DNA from: Lysobacterales bacterium
GTDB lineage: Bacteria > Pseudomonadota > Gammaproteobacteria > Xanthomonadales > UBA2363
Direction of reading: 5' to 3'
Assembly (NCBI GenBank): GCA_019634735.1
Contig: JAHCAT010000002.1
Coordinates: 186,001-250,000 of the forward strand
Length of the DNA stretch: 64,000 nucleotides
Below the pieces are notes generated by a model. The model did no database searches, was not told the DNA's origin, and was given only the letters and a program-made list of their open reading frames with translations. The position numbers were made by a program, and so were the translations under genes. This document shows, one piece after another, positions 1 through 10,000 of this stretch (the first letter of the stretch is position 1; each line of letters begins with the position of its first letter).

Positions 1-1308
1 CCAGGCGCCGGTGCCGTCGCGGCGGACCCCGGCCTCGCGGATCCGGCTGGCCAGGAGCTGGCCGCTGACCAGCCAGCGGGCGTCGGGTCGCCAGATCACG
101 TCGACGCCGTTGACCAGGGCCTGCCGGTCCCGGAACGGGCGGTCGGCGAAGGTGCCCAGCCAGCCCAGGCTGACACCGTCGAACTCGCCCTTGAGCCGCT
201 GCACCAGGAAGGCGCGGCCGAGGTCGTCGGCGTGGTCGGCTTCGAGCACCGCCAGGGTCCCGTAGTCGATGCCGGCCAGGCTGCCGTTGAGCTTGACCGC
301 GGCATCGATGCGCGCGGCCTCGCCGTCGTGGTCGCTGCCGCCGCCGAACCGGCGCGTGTAGACCAGGCGCCCGCTGTCCGGCGTGCGCAGGTCGAAGATG
401 CCCTGGTTCTCGGTGAAAAACGGCCGCTTGTCGGAGAAGAACACCTCGATGGCGCTGAAGTCGACCACCAGGTCGTCGGCCTCGACCTGGCCGAAGTCCG
501 GGTTCAGGGTCGCGCTGAGCTGGAATCTGCCGGACGGCTTCCAGAACAGGTCGGCGCCGGCGCGCAGCTCGCCGGTATCTTCCAGCAGGTCGTGCTGCGC
601 CGAGACATAGGGCACCACGGACAGCAGCCCGCGGTTGCGGTGGTTGTCGACCTCGATCCGGGTGAACTCGGAGACGAAGCGCGGCCGCTGGTAGCTGACC
701 GGCGCCGCGGCGCTGCGCTCGTTGCGGCTGGCCACGACCCGGTCGAAGTAGACGCCGAGGGTGCGGGTCGGTGCGTCCGACTCGCGCATCGAGGCGACGC
801 TCCAGGGGATCAGCATCTCCACCGACCAGTGGTCGTCCGCCTCGTGCAGCCCCCACTGCCAGACGCCATCCCAGTCGGTGCTGTAGATGTTCTCGTTGGT
901 GATCACCTCGTCGGCGATGCCTCGGCCCAGGGTGACCATGAAGTTGTAGGCGATCCGGCCGTCGCCGTCGAAGTCGACCGCGAAATTGACGCGATCGGCG
1001 TTGATGCCGGAGTCGCGCGCGGCGCGCGGCCTGACCCGCGGCGTGCCGGGCGGCTGTTCGGCGACGAAGGCCACGGCCAGGCCCTCTGGCAGGGCGCGCA
1101 GCAGGGCCCGGGTCGGGTGGGTCGGCGCGCCCAGGGTGTACGGCACCGTGACCTGGAAGCGGTCGAACACCTGGGCCTGCGACCACAGGGGTTCGTCCGG
1201 GATGCCGTCCAGGACCAGCCCGGCCTCGCCCCGGGCGGACGTGGCGGACACCAGGAACAGCAGGAGGACTGTCGGGCGCACTGCGCGGTCCGGCCGGAAC
1301 GGGCGCAC
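1..1308 (-). CDS. DUF5916 family outer-membrane-type protein (C-terminus outside window)
   Basis: The first 436 codons are present; the 3' end lies beyond the left edge. From a GTG at 1308 the product has a basic N-terminus and a hydrophobic run (VLLLFLVSATSA) that look like a Sec signal peptide. A family-9 carbohydrate-binding-like domain follows, then the DUF5916 signature region with LNPDFGQVEADDLVVDFSAI and the segment FFSDKRPFFTENQGIF. Members of this family are predicted to continue into an outer-membrane beta-barrel; their substrate is unknown. An in-frame GTG at 1281 is an alternative start, and neither has a clear ribosome binding site. The gene is divergent from the aldolase gene. 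The family call is secure, the exact start is not. Confidence 0.85.
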   Translation of the reverse strand, partial: MRPFRPDRAVRPTVLLLFLVSATSARGEAGLVLDGIPDEPLWSQAQVFDRFQVTVPYTLGAPTHPTRALLRALPEGLAVAFVAEQPPGTPRVRPRAARDSGINADRVNFAVDFDGDGRIAYNFMVTLGRGIADEVITNENIYSTDWDGVWQWGLHEADDHWSVEMLIPWSVASMRESDAPTRTLGVYFDRVVASRNERSAAAPVSYQRPRFVSEFTRIEVDNHRNRGLLSVVPYVSAQHDLLEDTGELRAGADLFWKPSGRFQLSATLNPDFGQVEADDLVVDFSAIEVFFSDKRPFFTENQGIFDLRTPDSGRLVYTRRFGGGSDHDGEAARIDAAVKLNGSLAGIDYGTLAVLEADHADDLGRAFLVQRLKGEFDGVSLGWLGTFADRPFRDRQALVNGVDVIWRPDARWLVSGQLLASRIREAGVRRDGTGAW

Positions 1309-1393
1309 AGGGTGGAGCCGGACGACGTTTGCGGCAAGCCCGCTGCGACGTCCGGTGGCCTTGGCGCGCCCGGGCGCCCGGCCGCCCCCCGGC

Positions 1394-1399
1394 TATACT
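1394..1399 (+). promoter_or_regulatory. -10 element for the aldolase gene
   Basis: TATACT lies about 58 nt upstream of the aldolase ATG in a GC-rich stretch. No good -35 hexamer is visible at 16-18 bp. The same GCTA-type -10 hexamers recur before several genes in this window. Confidence 0.4.
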
Positions 1400-1456
1400 G
1401 GGCGGCCCCGCGGCGGTGGTTGCGCCGCCCCCGGATCTTCCCCAAGGAGTTGCCGC

Positions 1457-2461
1457 ATGAGCATCGAGGACCTCGAAGACATCGCCCAGGCGATGGTCGC
1501 GCCCGGCAAGGGCATCATCGCCATCGACGAGTCCACCGGCACCATCGCCAAGCGCTTCGCCGCGGTCGGCGTCGCCGACAGCGAGGAGAACCGCCGGGCC
1601 TACCGCGAGATGCTGCTGACCACGCCGAACCTGGCCGAGCACATCTCCGGCGCGATCCTCTACGACGAGACGCTGCGCCAGTCGACCCGCGACGGCGTGC
1701 CGTTCGCCAAGGTCATGGCCGACGCCGGCATCCTGCCCGGCATCAAGGTCGACAAGGGCACCTCGCCGCTGGCCGGTTGCCCGGGCGAGCTGGTCACCGA
1801 GGGCCTGGACGGGCTGCGCGCCCGCCTGGAGGAGTACGCCCGTCTGGGTGCGAAATTCGCCAAGTGGCGCGCGGTCATCAACATCGGCGAGGACATCCCG
1901 ACCGGCACCTGCATCGAGGCCAACGCCCATGCCCTGGCGCGCTATGCGGCGCTGTGCCAGGAGCAGGGCCTGGTGCCGATGGTCGAGCCGGAGGTGCTGA
2001 TGGACGGCGAGCACGACATCGAGGTCTGCTACGACGTCACCGAGGCCGCGTTGCGGGCGCTGTTCAAGGCGCTGTACGAACACAACGTCATGCTCGAGGG
2101 CACCATCCTGAAGGCCTCGATGGTGATCGCCGGCAAGGACTGCGAGGACCAGGCCGACGTCGACGACGTCGCCGACCTGACCGTGCGCTGCCTGAAGTCC
2201 GCGGTGCCGGCGGCGCTGCCGGGCATCGTCTTCCTGTCCGGCGGCCAGAGCGACGAGCAGGCCACCGCCCACCTGAACGCCATGAACCGGTTCGGTCCGC
2301 ACCCCTGGCCGCTGTCGTTCTCCTACGGCCGCGCCATGCAGCAGGCGGCGCTCAAGCTGTGGGCGGCCGACATGGCTGGCAACTACGGCAAGGCGCAGCA
2401 GACGGTCTACGAGCGCGCCCGCGCCAACGGCCTGGCCGCGCTCGGGCAGTGGCAGGGCTGA
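1457..2461 (+). CDS. Class I fructose-bisphosphate aldolase
   Basis: A 334-residue cytosolic glycolytic/gluconeogenic enzyme that cleaves fructose-1,6-bisphosphate to dihydroxyacetone phosphate and glyceraldehyde-3-phosphate through a Schiff base. The N-terminal GKGIIAIDESTGTIAKRF, the central VPMVEPEVL and EGTILKASMV (Schiff-base lysine) and FLSGGQSDEQAT are hallmark class I motifs. The length matches the family. The start is set by AAGGAG at 1444-1449, 7 nt before the ATG. A GC-rich hairpin after the stop suggests a monocistronic transcript. Confidence 0.97.
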   Translation: MSIEDLEDIAQAMVAPGKGIIAIDESTGTIAKRFAAVGVADSEENRRAYREMLLTTPNLAEHISGAILYDETLRQSTRDGVPFAKVMADAGILPGIKVDKGTSPLAGCPGELVTEGLDGLRARLEEYARLGAKFAKWRAVINIGEDIPTGTCIEANAHALARYAALCQEQGLVPMVEPEVLMDGEHDIEVCYDVTEAALRALFKALYEHNVMLEGTILKASMVIAGKDCEDQADVDDVADLTVRCLKSAVPAALPGIVFLSGGQSDEQATAHLNAMNRFGPHPWPLSFSYGRAMQQAALKLWAADMAGNYGKAQQTVYERARANGLAALGQWQG

Positions 2462-2516
2462 AGCCGTCCGACCCTGACTTCCGTAAGTTGCCCGTCCGCG
2501 GGCACCTGCCACACTG

Positions 2517-2557
2517 GCGGCGCCGGCCGGGACCTTCCCGCCGGCGCCGCTTCGTTT
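2517..2557 (+). terminator. Probable intrinsic terminator after the aldolase gene
   Basis: A perfect 11-bp inverted repeat (GCGGCGCCGGC at 2517-2527 against 2540-2550) with a 12-nt loop is followed by TTCGTTT. It sits between the aldolase stop and the next start. Confidence 0.5.
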
Positions 2558-2586
2558 CCATGACCCGTTTCGAGGATCCAGCCGCG

Positions 2587-3780
2587 ATGAACGCGATCAC
2601 CGTGCAGCCCCTCAAGCAGCTCGACAAGGCCCTGTCCGGCCTGCGCCAGATCGGCCTGCTGCCCGCCGACACCCGCTCCGAGGAGGCGCCGGTGGTGGCG
2701 CTGATCGATCGCATCGCCCACCTCGACCAGGACAAGGCGGTGGCGATCGCACGCACCCTGGCGCAGGCCAGCCTGTTCAACCAGGTGGTGCGCGACAACA
2801 TCGACGCGATGCGGATCGGCGAGCGCTACAAGGCGATCGCCCAGGGCTTCGACTCGATCCGGGACGACGCGAAGCGCATGGTGCAGCAGGTCGAGGACGG
2901 CCGCATCGACACCTTCGAGCGGTTGTCCAACATCTGGATGAAGGTCACCCGCGGCGACATCCCGGCGCGCTTCGACAGGATCCGCGGCACCTACCTGGAG
3001 GTCGCCGCCGATTCGCGCGACCAGATCCAGCGCGAGCAGGTGATCCTCGAGGCCTACCGCGACTTCCGGGTCGCCCTGAAGGAGTCCCAGGTGCTGGCGT
3101 TTGGCCTGCTGCGCCAGGCCGAGGCGGTGCTCGAGCAGGCGCGCGCGTCACTCGCCCAGGCCGGGCAGGCCCTGGCCGATGCCGGCACCGACGACCGCGA
3201 GGCGCTGGCCGGGCTGGAGCTGGAGCGCGACCGCCGGCTGCGCGAGGTGCAGGACGAGGACAAGCGCTACCAGATCGCCAAGGACCTGGCCGAGAACCTG
3301 TCGATCGCCTACAACACCTCCGAGGTGATCATGGCCCGGCTGATGCAGATCACCGATGCCAAGGAGCGCGTGTACTCGCAGGCGGTGACCTTCTTCGGCA
3401 CCAACGAGACGGTGTTCACTGCGCTGTCGGCCTCGTTCACCGGCATGCACGGCCTGCACGAGTCCACGCAGACCCTGGAGGCCATGAAGGAAGGCATCAA
3501 CAAGAGCCTGGAGACCCTTGGCGAGGTCGGCGACGCGGTCCAGGAGGCGGCGATCCGCGCCGGTTATGGGCCGACCATCCGTGCCGAGTCTGTGCAGAAG
3601 CTGGTCGACGCCGTGGTCGGCTTCCAGCAGCGCGCGCAGGCGATCGTCGAGGAGATGCGCGCGCTGTCCGAGCGCAACGAGATCGAGGTGCGCGAGGCGG
3701 TCGAGGACGGCAAGCGTCGCCTGGTCGAGCTGGCCAGCCAGGCGCGGTCGCTGCCGGGTCCGGCGGCGACCGGCGCCTGA
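2587..3780 (+). CDS. Coiled-coil protein of unknown function, first gene of a three-gene operon
   Basis: A 397-residue, highly charged, almost wholly alpha-helical protein with no signal peptide or membrane segment. Long heptad-like stretches occur around residues 115-240 and near the C-terminus. Relatives in Xanthomonadales are, from memory, loosely annotated as cell surface protein; nothing in the sequence supports surface location, and a distant TelA-like resemblance is only a guess. The start at 2587 is preferred over the in-frame ATG at 2560 because GAGGA lies 10 nt upstream. It is followed 22 nt later by a DUF6384 gene and then by another coiled-coil gene, so the three products probably act together. 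Function unknown. Confidence 0.85.
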   Translation: MNAITVQPLKQLDKALSGLRQIGLLPADTRSEEAPVVALIDRIAHLDQDKAVAIARTLAQASLFNQVVRDNIDAMRIGERYKAIAQGFDSIRDDAKRMVQQVEDGRIDTFERLSNIWMKVTRGDIPARFDRIRGTYLEVAADSRDQIQREQVILEAYRDFRVALKESQVLAFGLLRQAEAVLEQARASLAQAGQALADAGTDDREALAGLELERDRRLREVQDEDKRYQIAKDLAENLSIAYNTSEVIMARLMQITDAKERVYSQAVTFFGTNETVFTALSASFTGMHGLHESTQTLEAMKEGINKSLETLGEVGDAVQEAAIRAGYGPTIRAESVQKLVDAVVGFQQRAQAIVEEMRALSERNEIEVREAVEDGKRRLVELASQARSLPGPAATGA

Positions 3781-3802
3781 GGCCGGCGGCGGTCCAGCGA
3801 CC

Positions 3803-4252
3803 ATGCGCCCGGCTCCGCCCGAGTCGTCGGTCGGGACGTCGCGAGCAGCGGCGCCAACGGCGCTGCCCCTGGCCGATCCGGCCGGCGCGGGCGACGCCGA
3901 TCGCCTGCAGGGGCTGATGCTGGCCATGGACGTCGTCGACACCCTGCGCCACCAGGTCGACCTTGCCGAGCACGCGCTGTCCGAACGCGAGCGCGACGCC
4001 GCCCTGGTGGCCCGCATCCGCTCGATCTACGCCGGCCAGGGCATCGAGGTCAGCGATGCGGTGATCGTCGAGGGCGTCGAGGCGCTCAAGCGCGACCGTT
4101 TCGTGTACCGGCCGCCGCGGCCCGGCCCCGGGCAGTTGCTGGCGCGCATGTACGTTGCCCGCGACCGCGCCTGGCCCTGGCTGCTGGCGGGCGGCGCGCT
4201 GCTCGGGCTGTCCTGGCTGTTGGCCCGCCTGCTGACCGGGCTGCTGCCATGA
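3803..4252 (+). CDS. DUF6384 family single-pass membrane protein
   Basis: A 149-residue protein. A low-complexity N-terminus of about 35 residues precedes a conserved helical part (LMLAMDVVDTLRH, IRSIYAGQGIEVSDAVIVEGVEALKRDRFVY). A single hydrophobic segment lies near residues 121-147 (WPWLLAGGALLGLSWLLARLL). The layout suggests a cytoplasmic helical domain anchored by a C-terminal membrane helix. Its stop overlaps the next start (ATGA at 4249-4252), indicating translational coupling. The DUF6384 assignment is from recalled family motifs. It may be the membrane anchor for the two flanking coiled-coil proteins, which is inference. Confidence 0.8.
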   Translation: MRPAPPESSVGTSRAAAPTALPLADPAGAGDADRLQGLMLAMDVVDTLRHQVDLAEHALSERERDAALVARIRSIYAGQGIEVSDAVIVEGVEALKRDRFVYRPPRPGPGQLLARMYVARDRAWPWLLAGGALLGLSWLLARLLTGLLP

Positions 4253-5586
4253 TCCGCGGCCACCGCGCCTATGCGGAGATCAACGGCCGCATCGAATCGC
4301 TGCGCGGTCAGGTCGCCGCCCACGCGCGCAGGATGGGCGTACTGAGCGCCCGCATCGAGCAGCTGCATGCCGAAGAGGCGCGGCATGCCGCGGCGCTGGC
4401 GAAGGTGCGCCTGGACGCTGTGCAGGCGCGCGAGGCAGGCGAGGTTCTGGGTCGCGCCGAGCGCATCGCCGCCGAGGAGATGAGCCGCTGGCAGTCGGCG
4501 CTGGACGCTGTGGAGTCCGGGCTGGTCGCATCGCAGGCACGACAGGACGCGCTGGAACGGCAGCGCGAAGACCTGGCAACGGCAGTCGCCGCGCGCCAGG
4601 ACCAGCGTGCCCGGCTGGCCGCCGCGGTGCGCGGCCGGCATGGCGACGATCCGCAATGGCGGGCCCTGTCGGAGCGTGAGCAGGCGCTGGCCTCGCAGGC
4701 GGCGCTGGCGCTCGAGAAGGCTGGCATTGCCGAGTCGGATCGCGTCGACAAGGGTCGCCCCTACGAGCGCGACCCCCTGTTCACCTACCTGTGGCTGCGC
4801 GGTTACGGCGGGCCCGATTACCGGGCGGGCGGCCTGGTGCGAATGCTCGACGGCTGGATCGCGCGGCGGGTCGGCTGGACGGTCGCGGCACGCGACTACC
4901 GGCTGCTCATCGCCCTGCCATTGCATCTGGCCGAGCATGCCCGGCGCCTGGAGGCCGAGCGCGCGGCGGCCCATGCGGCCCTGCTCGGCCGCGAGGCGCA
5001 GTTGCTGTCCGATGCCGGCGATGCCGAGCTGGCGTCGGCACAAGCCGAAGACGAGGCGCGTCTGGCCGGGCTGCTGCCGGCGCTCGCCGCCGAGGAGGCC
5101 AGCCACGCCGGCCTGCTGGCGCGCCGCGCCGAGCTCGCCCAGGGCGGCGACGAGTTCACCCGCCGGGCGCTGGAGACGCTGCAGGCGGCCGTGGCCGGCG
5201 TGCCGGCCGAGCGCCTGGCGCAGGCCGCCAGCGGAACCGCGCGGCTCGACGACGACCACCACGCCGCGGCGATCGCCGCCCTGCGCGAGCAGCGCTCCGG
5301 CCTGGACCGCGAGCTGGCGCTGGCACGCGGCGAACATGCCGGTGCGCTCGCCGCCCTGGACCGGGTCGAGGCCTTGCGCAGGCGTTTCCGGCAGTCCGGT
5401 TACGACCATCGCGATTCCGAACTGGACGATGGCCTGGACTGGACCGGCCTGCTCGACGGCGTGCTGCGCGGCGCCCTGGAGCTGGCACGGGCCTGGGAGC
5501 AGGTGGCCGGTCACCAGCGTTTCAAGGTGGCCAAGGGCATGCGCGTTCCTGAAGGCGTGTTCGACGACGGTCGCCGGCGCGACTGA
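4249..5586 (+). CDS. Coiled-coil protein of unknown function, third gene of the operon
   Basis: A 445-residue protein with two long Ala/Glu/Arg-rich coiled-coil regions (about residues 10-160 and 215-400). They are separated by a compact segment around residues 166-215 that looks conserved and globular (KGRPYERDPLFTYLWLRGYG followed by a Trp- and Arg-rich stretch). There is no signal peptide, membrane helix or recognisable catalytic motif. It starts inside the stop codon of the DUF6384 gene. The coil-globule-coil layout resembles structural or tethering proteins, but no function can be assigned. Confidence 0.85.
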   Translation: MIRGHRAYAEINGRIESLRGQVAAHARRMGVLSARIEQLHAEEARHAAALAKVRLDAVQAREAGEVLGRAERIAAEEMSRWQSALDAVESGLVASQARQDALERQREDLATAVAARQDQRARLAAAVRGRHGDDPQWRALSEREQALASQAALALEKAGIAESDRVDKGRPYERDPLFTYLWLRGYGGPDYRAGGLVRMLDGWIARRVGWTVAARDYRLLIALPLHLAEHARRLEAERAAAHAALLGREAQLLSDAGDAELASAQAEDEARLAGLLPALAAEEASHAGLLARRAELAQGGDEFTRRALETLQAAVAGVPAERLAQAASGTARLDDDHHAAAIAALREQRSGLDRELALARGEHAGALAALDRVEALRRRFRQSGYDHRDSELDDGLDWTGLLDGVLRGALELARAWEQVAGHQRFKVAKGMRVPEGVFDDGRRRD

Positions 5587-5901
5587 AGCCGGGCGGTCTG
5601 TTCCGGACCAGAAGCGACCCGACGGACCGTTGTCCGGTCCGCCCGGCGTATACCCCCGGTCCCGGCCGGGATTCGCAGGCGCGGCAAGGAACAACGGCCG
5701 GGCGCGGGTCGCAGGTCCATCTGGCGCAGCCACCGAGACGATCCGAGTGCCGTCATCGGTGAACCGTTGGTGCCGCCGCCAGTCCACGGAAGCACCACAT
5801 TTGCGCAGTATCATCAGCGACATAGCCGCCCGACGGCGGCCAGGCACGCGGCTGCCCGGCGCCTGTTTCCGCTGGCGTCCCCGCCCGTCCCTGCAACATG
5901 G
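5587..5901 (+). other. Intergenic region before the RND efflux operon
   Basis: 315 nt with no convincing gene. It contains GC-rich partial inverted repeats after the coiled-coil operon (GGACCG/CGGTCC at about 5605-5640) and a possible -10, TATCAT at 5809-5814, before the adaptor gene. No regulator gene is adjacent to the efflux operon. Confidence 0.35.
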
Positions 5902-7080
5902 ATGTCACTCATGCCCTCTTCGCGCCCCGCCCTTGCGCGTTTCCCCCGTGCTGCCGTCCTTGCCCTGGCCGCGACCGTGCTGATCCCGGCGTGCGGCGGC
6001 GGTGGCGGGGGGCAGGCGCCGCGTGGCGCCGCGCCCCCGGCGACGGTCACCGCGCAGGCAGTGGCGGAGTCCGCCTGGACCGACAGCATCGAGGCGCTGG
6101 GCACGGCCCAGGCCAACGAGTCGGTGACGATCACCGCGAAGGTCACCGAAGTGGTGCGCTCGGTGCGCTTCCGGGACGGCGATGTGGTGCGCCGCGGCGA
6201 CGTCCTGGTGGAACTGACCGGCGCGGCCGAGGTGGCCAACCTGCGTGAGACCCAGGCGGCTCTCAACGAGGCCCAGCAACAGCTCGAGCGGCTGGAGCCG
6301 CTGGTCGCCCAGGGGACCCTGCCGCGCGCCCAGCTCGACACCCAGCGGGCGGCGCGCGACAGCGCGCGGGCGCGCGCCGACGCGATCCGTGCCCGCCTTG
6401 CCGAGCGCGTGATCACCGCGCCATTCGACGGCGTGCTCGGTTTCCGGCAGGTGTCCGACGGCGCCCTGGTGAGCCCCGGCACCGTGATCACCACCCTGGA
6501 CGATCTCTCGGTGATCAAGCTGGACTTCAGCGTGCCCGAGTCGCTGATGGCGAACCTCGCCGGCGGCCAGGAGATCGCCGCCACCAGCATCGCCTTCCCC
6601 GAGCGCGAGTTCAGCGGTGTGGTGACTTCGGTCGGCAGCCGGGTCGACCCGGTCAGCCGCGCGGTCACCGTGCGCGCCGAACTGCCCAATCCCGACGGGC
6701 TGCTCAAGCCGGGCATGCTGATGACGGTGGCGCTGATGAGCGCCCCGCGCCGGGCGCTGGTGATTCCCGAGCTCTCGCTGATTCAGGTCGGCAACCGCCA
6801 GTCGGTGTTCGTGGTGCGCGGCGACGGCACCGTCGAGGAGGTGCCGGTACGGTCCGGCGCGCGCCGGCGTGGCGAGGTCGAGGTGGTCCAGGGCCTCAAT
6901 GCCGGCGAGGTGATCGTCGTCGAGGGCGTCGGCAAGTTGCGCTCGGGCCAGGCGGTGACCGTCGTCGATCGGCCCGCAACGGCCTCCGGCCCGCGCGACG
7001 CCGACGCCCCCGCCGAGGCGCCGCCGCAGGCAGTGGCCGATGATCCGGCCGACGCGCCGGCTGACGACCCGGAGTCCTGA
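5902..7080 (+). CDS. RND efflux periplasmic adaptor (membrane fusion protein), lipoprotein
   Basis: A 392-residue adaptor of the HlyD/AcrA type that links an inner-membrane RND pump to an outer-membrane channel. The N-terminal signal ends in LIPAC, a plausible lipobox, followed by a Gly-rich linker. Then come the split biotinyl-lipoyl domain (VTEVVRSVRFRDGDVVRRGD; ITAPFDGVLGFRQVSDGALV), an alpha-hairpin with the EAQQQLERLEPLV coil, a beta-barrel domain and a membrane-proximal domain ending in GLNAGEVIVVEGVGKLRSGQ. The acidic Ala/Pro/Asp tail is low complexity. An in-frame ATG at 5911 is an equally possible start. The permease begins 3 nt after the stop, so the two form an operon. No outer-membrane factor gene is present here. 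Confidence 0.93.
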   Translation: MSLMPSSRPALARFPRAAVLALAATVLIPACGGGGGGQAPRGAAPPATVTAQAVAESAWTDSIEALGTAQANESVTITAKVTEVVRSVRFRDGDVVRRGDVLVELTGAAEVANLRETQAALNEAQQQLERLEPLVAQGTLPRAQLDTQRAARDSARARADAIRARLAERVITAPFDGVLGFRQVSDGALVSPGTVITTLDDLSVIKLDFSVPESLMANLAGGQEIAATSIAFPEREFSGVVTSVGSRVDPVSRAVTVRAELPNPDGLLKPGMLMTVALMSAPRRALVIPELSLIQVGNRQSVFVVRGDGTVEEVPVRSGARRRGEVEVVQGLNAGEVIVVEGVGKLRSGQAVTVVDRPATASGPRDADAPAEAPPQAVADDPADAPADDPES

Positions 7081-7083
7081 GCC

Positions 7084-10000
7084 ATGATCCTGTCCGATGT
7101 CTCGATCCGGCGCCCGGTGTTCGCAACCGTGATGAGCCTGCTGCTGATCGTGCTGGGGGTGATGGCGTTCACCCGCCTGACGCTGCGCGAGCTGCCGGCG
7201 ATCGACCCGCCGGTGGTGTCGGTCTCGGTGGTCTACCCGGGCGCTTCCGCCGCGGTCGTCGAGACCCGCATCACCCAGGTGCTCGAGGACGCCGTGAGCG
7301 GCATCGAAGGCATCGAGACGCTGCAGTCGCGCAGCGTCAACGGGCGCGCCTCGCTGACCCTGGAGTTCCGCCTGAGCCGCGAGATCGAGGCCGCCGCCAA
7401 CGATGTCCGGGACAGCATCAGCCGGGTGCTGAACCGGCTGCCGCCGGAGGCCGACCCGCCCCAGGTCGAGAAGGCCGAAAGCGATGCCGAGACCATCATG
7501 TGGCTGAACATGAGTTCGACCACCATGGACACCCTGGAGCTGTCCGACTACGCCGACCGCTACGTGGTCGACCGCCTGGCGGCGCTGGACGGGGTCGCCC
7601 AGGTGCGGATCGGCGGCCAGCAGCGCTACGCCATGCGCATCTGGCTGGACCGCACCGCCCTGGCCGCGCGCGGCCTGGCCGTCGCCGACGTCGAGACGGC
7701 GTTGGCCCGCGAGAACATCGAGCTGCCGGCCGGGCGCCTGGAATCGGCCGAGCGCGACTTCACGCTGCGCGTGCAGCGCGGCTACCAGCGTCCGGAGGAC
7801 TTCGCGCAGATCGCGCTGGCGCGCGGCGACGACGGCTATGTCGTGCGCATCGGAGACGTCGCCCGGGTCGAGCTGGCCTCGGCCGAGCGGCGCGCCTACT
7901 TCCGGAGCAACGGCGCGCCCAACGTCGGCCTGGGCATCGTCAAGACCTCCACGGCCAACAGCCTGGACGTCGCGCGCGCCGCCCGCGACGAGGCGGTGGA
8001 GATCCAGAAGTCCCTGCCCGAGGGCACCCAGATCTTCGTCGCCTTCGACAGCACGGTGTTCATCGACGCGTCGGTCAAGCGCGTGTACTGGACCCTGTTC
8101 GAGGCGCTGGCCCTGGTCCTGGTGGTCATCTATCTGTTCCTGGGCAGCCTGCGCGCGGCGATCATCCCGGCGGTCACCGTGCCGGTCTGCCTGGTCGCCG
8201 CCTTCGTCGCGCTGGCGGCGTTCGGGTTCAGCATCAACCTGCTCACCCTGCTGGCGCTGGTGCTGTGCATCGGCCTGGTGGTCGACGATGCGATCGTCGT
8301 GCTGGAGAACGTCCAGCGCCGCGCCGACCTCGGCGAACCGCCGCTGGTCGCGGCGCGCCGTGGAACCGCGCAGGTCGCGTTCGCGGTGATCGCGACCACC
8401 GCCGTGCTGGTCGCGGTGTTCCTGCCGGTCGGCTTCATGGAGGGCAACACCGGACGGCTGTTCCGCGAACTGTCGGTGGCGCTGGCGGGCGCCGTGGCGA
8501 TCTCCGCGTTCGTCGCCCTGACCCTCACGCCGATGATGTGCAGCAAGCTGGTCCGGCCGCATCGGGAGCCGCGCGGCCTGAACCGCTGGGTGCAGGGCCG
8601 TCTGGATGCCCTCGGCCGGGGCTATCGCGGCCTGATCGAGCGGACGGTCGGGCGACCGCTGCTGTTCGGCGTGCTGATGGTGGCAAGCGTGGTCGCCAGC
8701 GTACTGATGTTCCTGGCCGTACCCAAGGAGCTGGCGCCACCGGAGGACCGCGGCGCGTTCTTCGTGATGGTCTCCGGTCCCGAGGGCGCCGGCTACGACT
8801 ACACGGTCGGCCAGATGCAGCAGGTCGAGGACGTGCTGATGCCGCTGGTGGGCGCCGAGGGTCCCCTGCAGCGCGCCAACGTGCGCGTGCCCGGCGGGTT
8901 CGGGGCCAGCGAGGAGATGCACACCGGCATGGTGATCGTCTTCCTGAAGGACTGGAGCGAGCGCAGCGTCACCACCAACGACGTGGTCACCAGCCTGCGC
9001 GGCGATTTCGACCGCCTGCCGGGCGTGCGGGCCTTTCCGCAGGTGCGCACCGGGCTGGTGCGCAGCGGCGGGCAGCCCCTGCAGGTGGTGCTGGGCGGTC
9101 CGGACTACGCGGAGCTGGCGCGCTGGCGCGACCTGCTGCTGGCCCGGATGGCCGAGAACCCGCAACTGTTCGGCGCCGATTCCGACTACAAGGAGACCCG
9201 CCCCCAGTTGCGCATCGAGATCGATCGGGTTCGCGCGTCCGATCTCGGCGTCTCGGTGGCCGAGATCGGACGCGCGCTGGAGACCATGATGGGCGGCCGG
9301 CGGGTCACCACCTTCGTGCAGGACGGAGAGGAGTACGACGTCATCGTTCAGGCCCAGGAGGCCGATCGCGCCACGCCGAACGATCTTCGCAACCTTTACG
9401 TGCGTTCGCAGCGCACCGGCGAACTCGTGCCCCTGGCCAACCTGGTCAGCCTGCAGGAAGTCGCCGAGCCGGGCAGCCTGAACCGGTTCAACCGCTTGCG
9501 CGCGATCACCGTATCCGCCGGCCTGGCGCCCGGATACCAGCTCGGCGACGCGATCACCTGGGTCGAGCAGGTGATCGAGGAGGAGCTTCCGGACCACGCG
9601 CAGATCGACTGGAAGGGCGAATCCCGCGAGTACAAGAGCGCCGGCAGCGCCGTGCTGTTCACCTTCGCGATGGCCCTGCTGGTGGTGTATCTGGTGCTGG
9701 CCGCGCAGTTCGAGAGCTTCATCCATCCGCTGGTGATCATGCTGACCGTGCCGCTGGCGGTGCTCGGCGCCCTGCTGGGATTGTTCGTCACCGGTGGCAC
9801 GCTCAACCTGTTCAGCCAGATCGGCATCGTCATGCTGGTCGGGCTGGCGGCCAAGAACGGCATCCTGATCGTCGAGTTCGCCAACCAGCTGCGCGACGAG
9901 GGCCGTGCCATCCGGGACGCCATCGTCGAGGCCGCCGCGGTCCGCCTGCGGCCGATCCTGATGACCTCGATCGCGACCATCATGGGTGCGATCCCGCTGG

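Noticed and set aside
232..2559. Long plus-strand frame upstream of the first coiled-coil gene
   Set aside because: It is antisense to the DUF5916 gene and then out of frame with the aldolase; only the part from 2587 is a real gene.
2587..3780. TelA/tellurite resistance protein
   Set aside because: The overall helical character is similar but I could not match diagnostic TelA segments, so the product is left as unknown.
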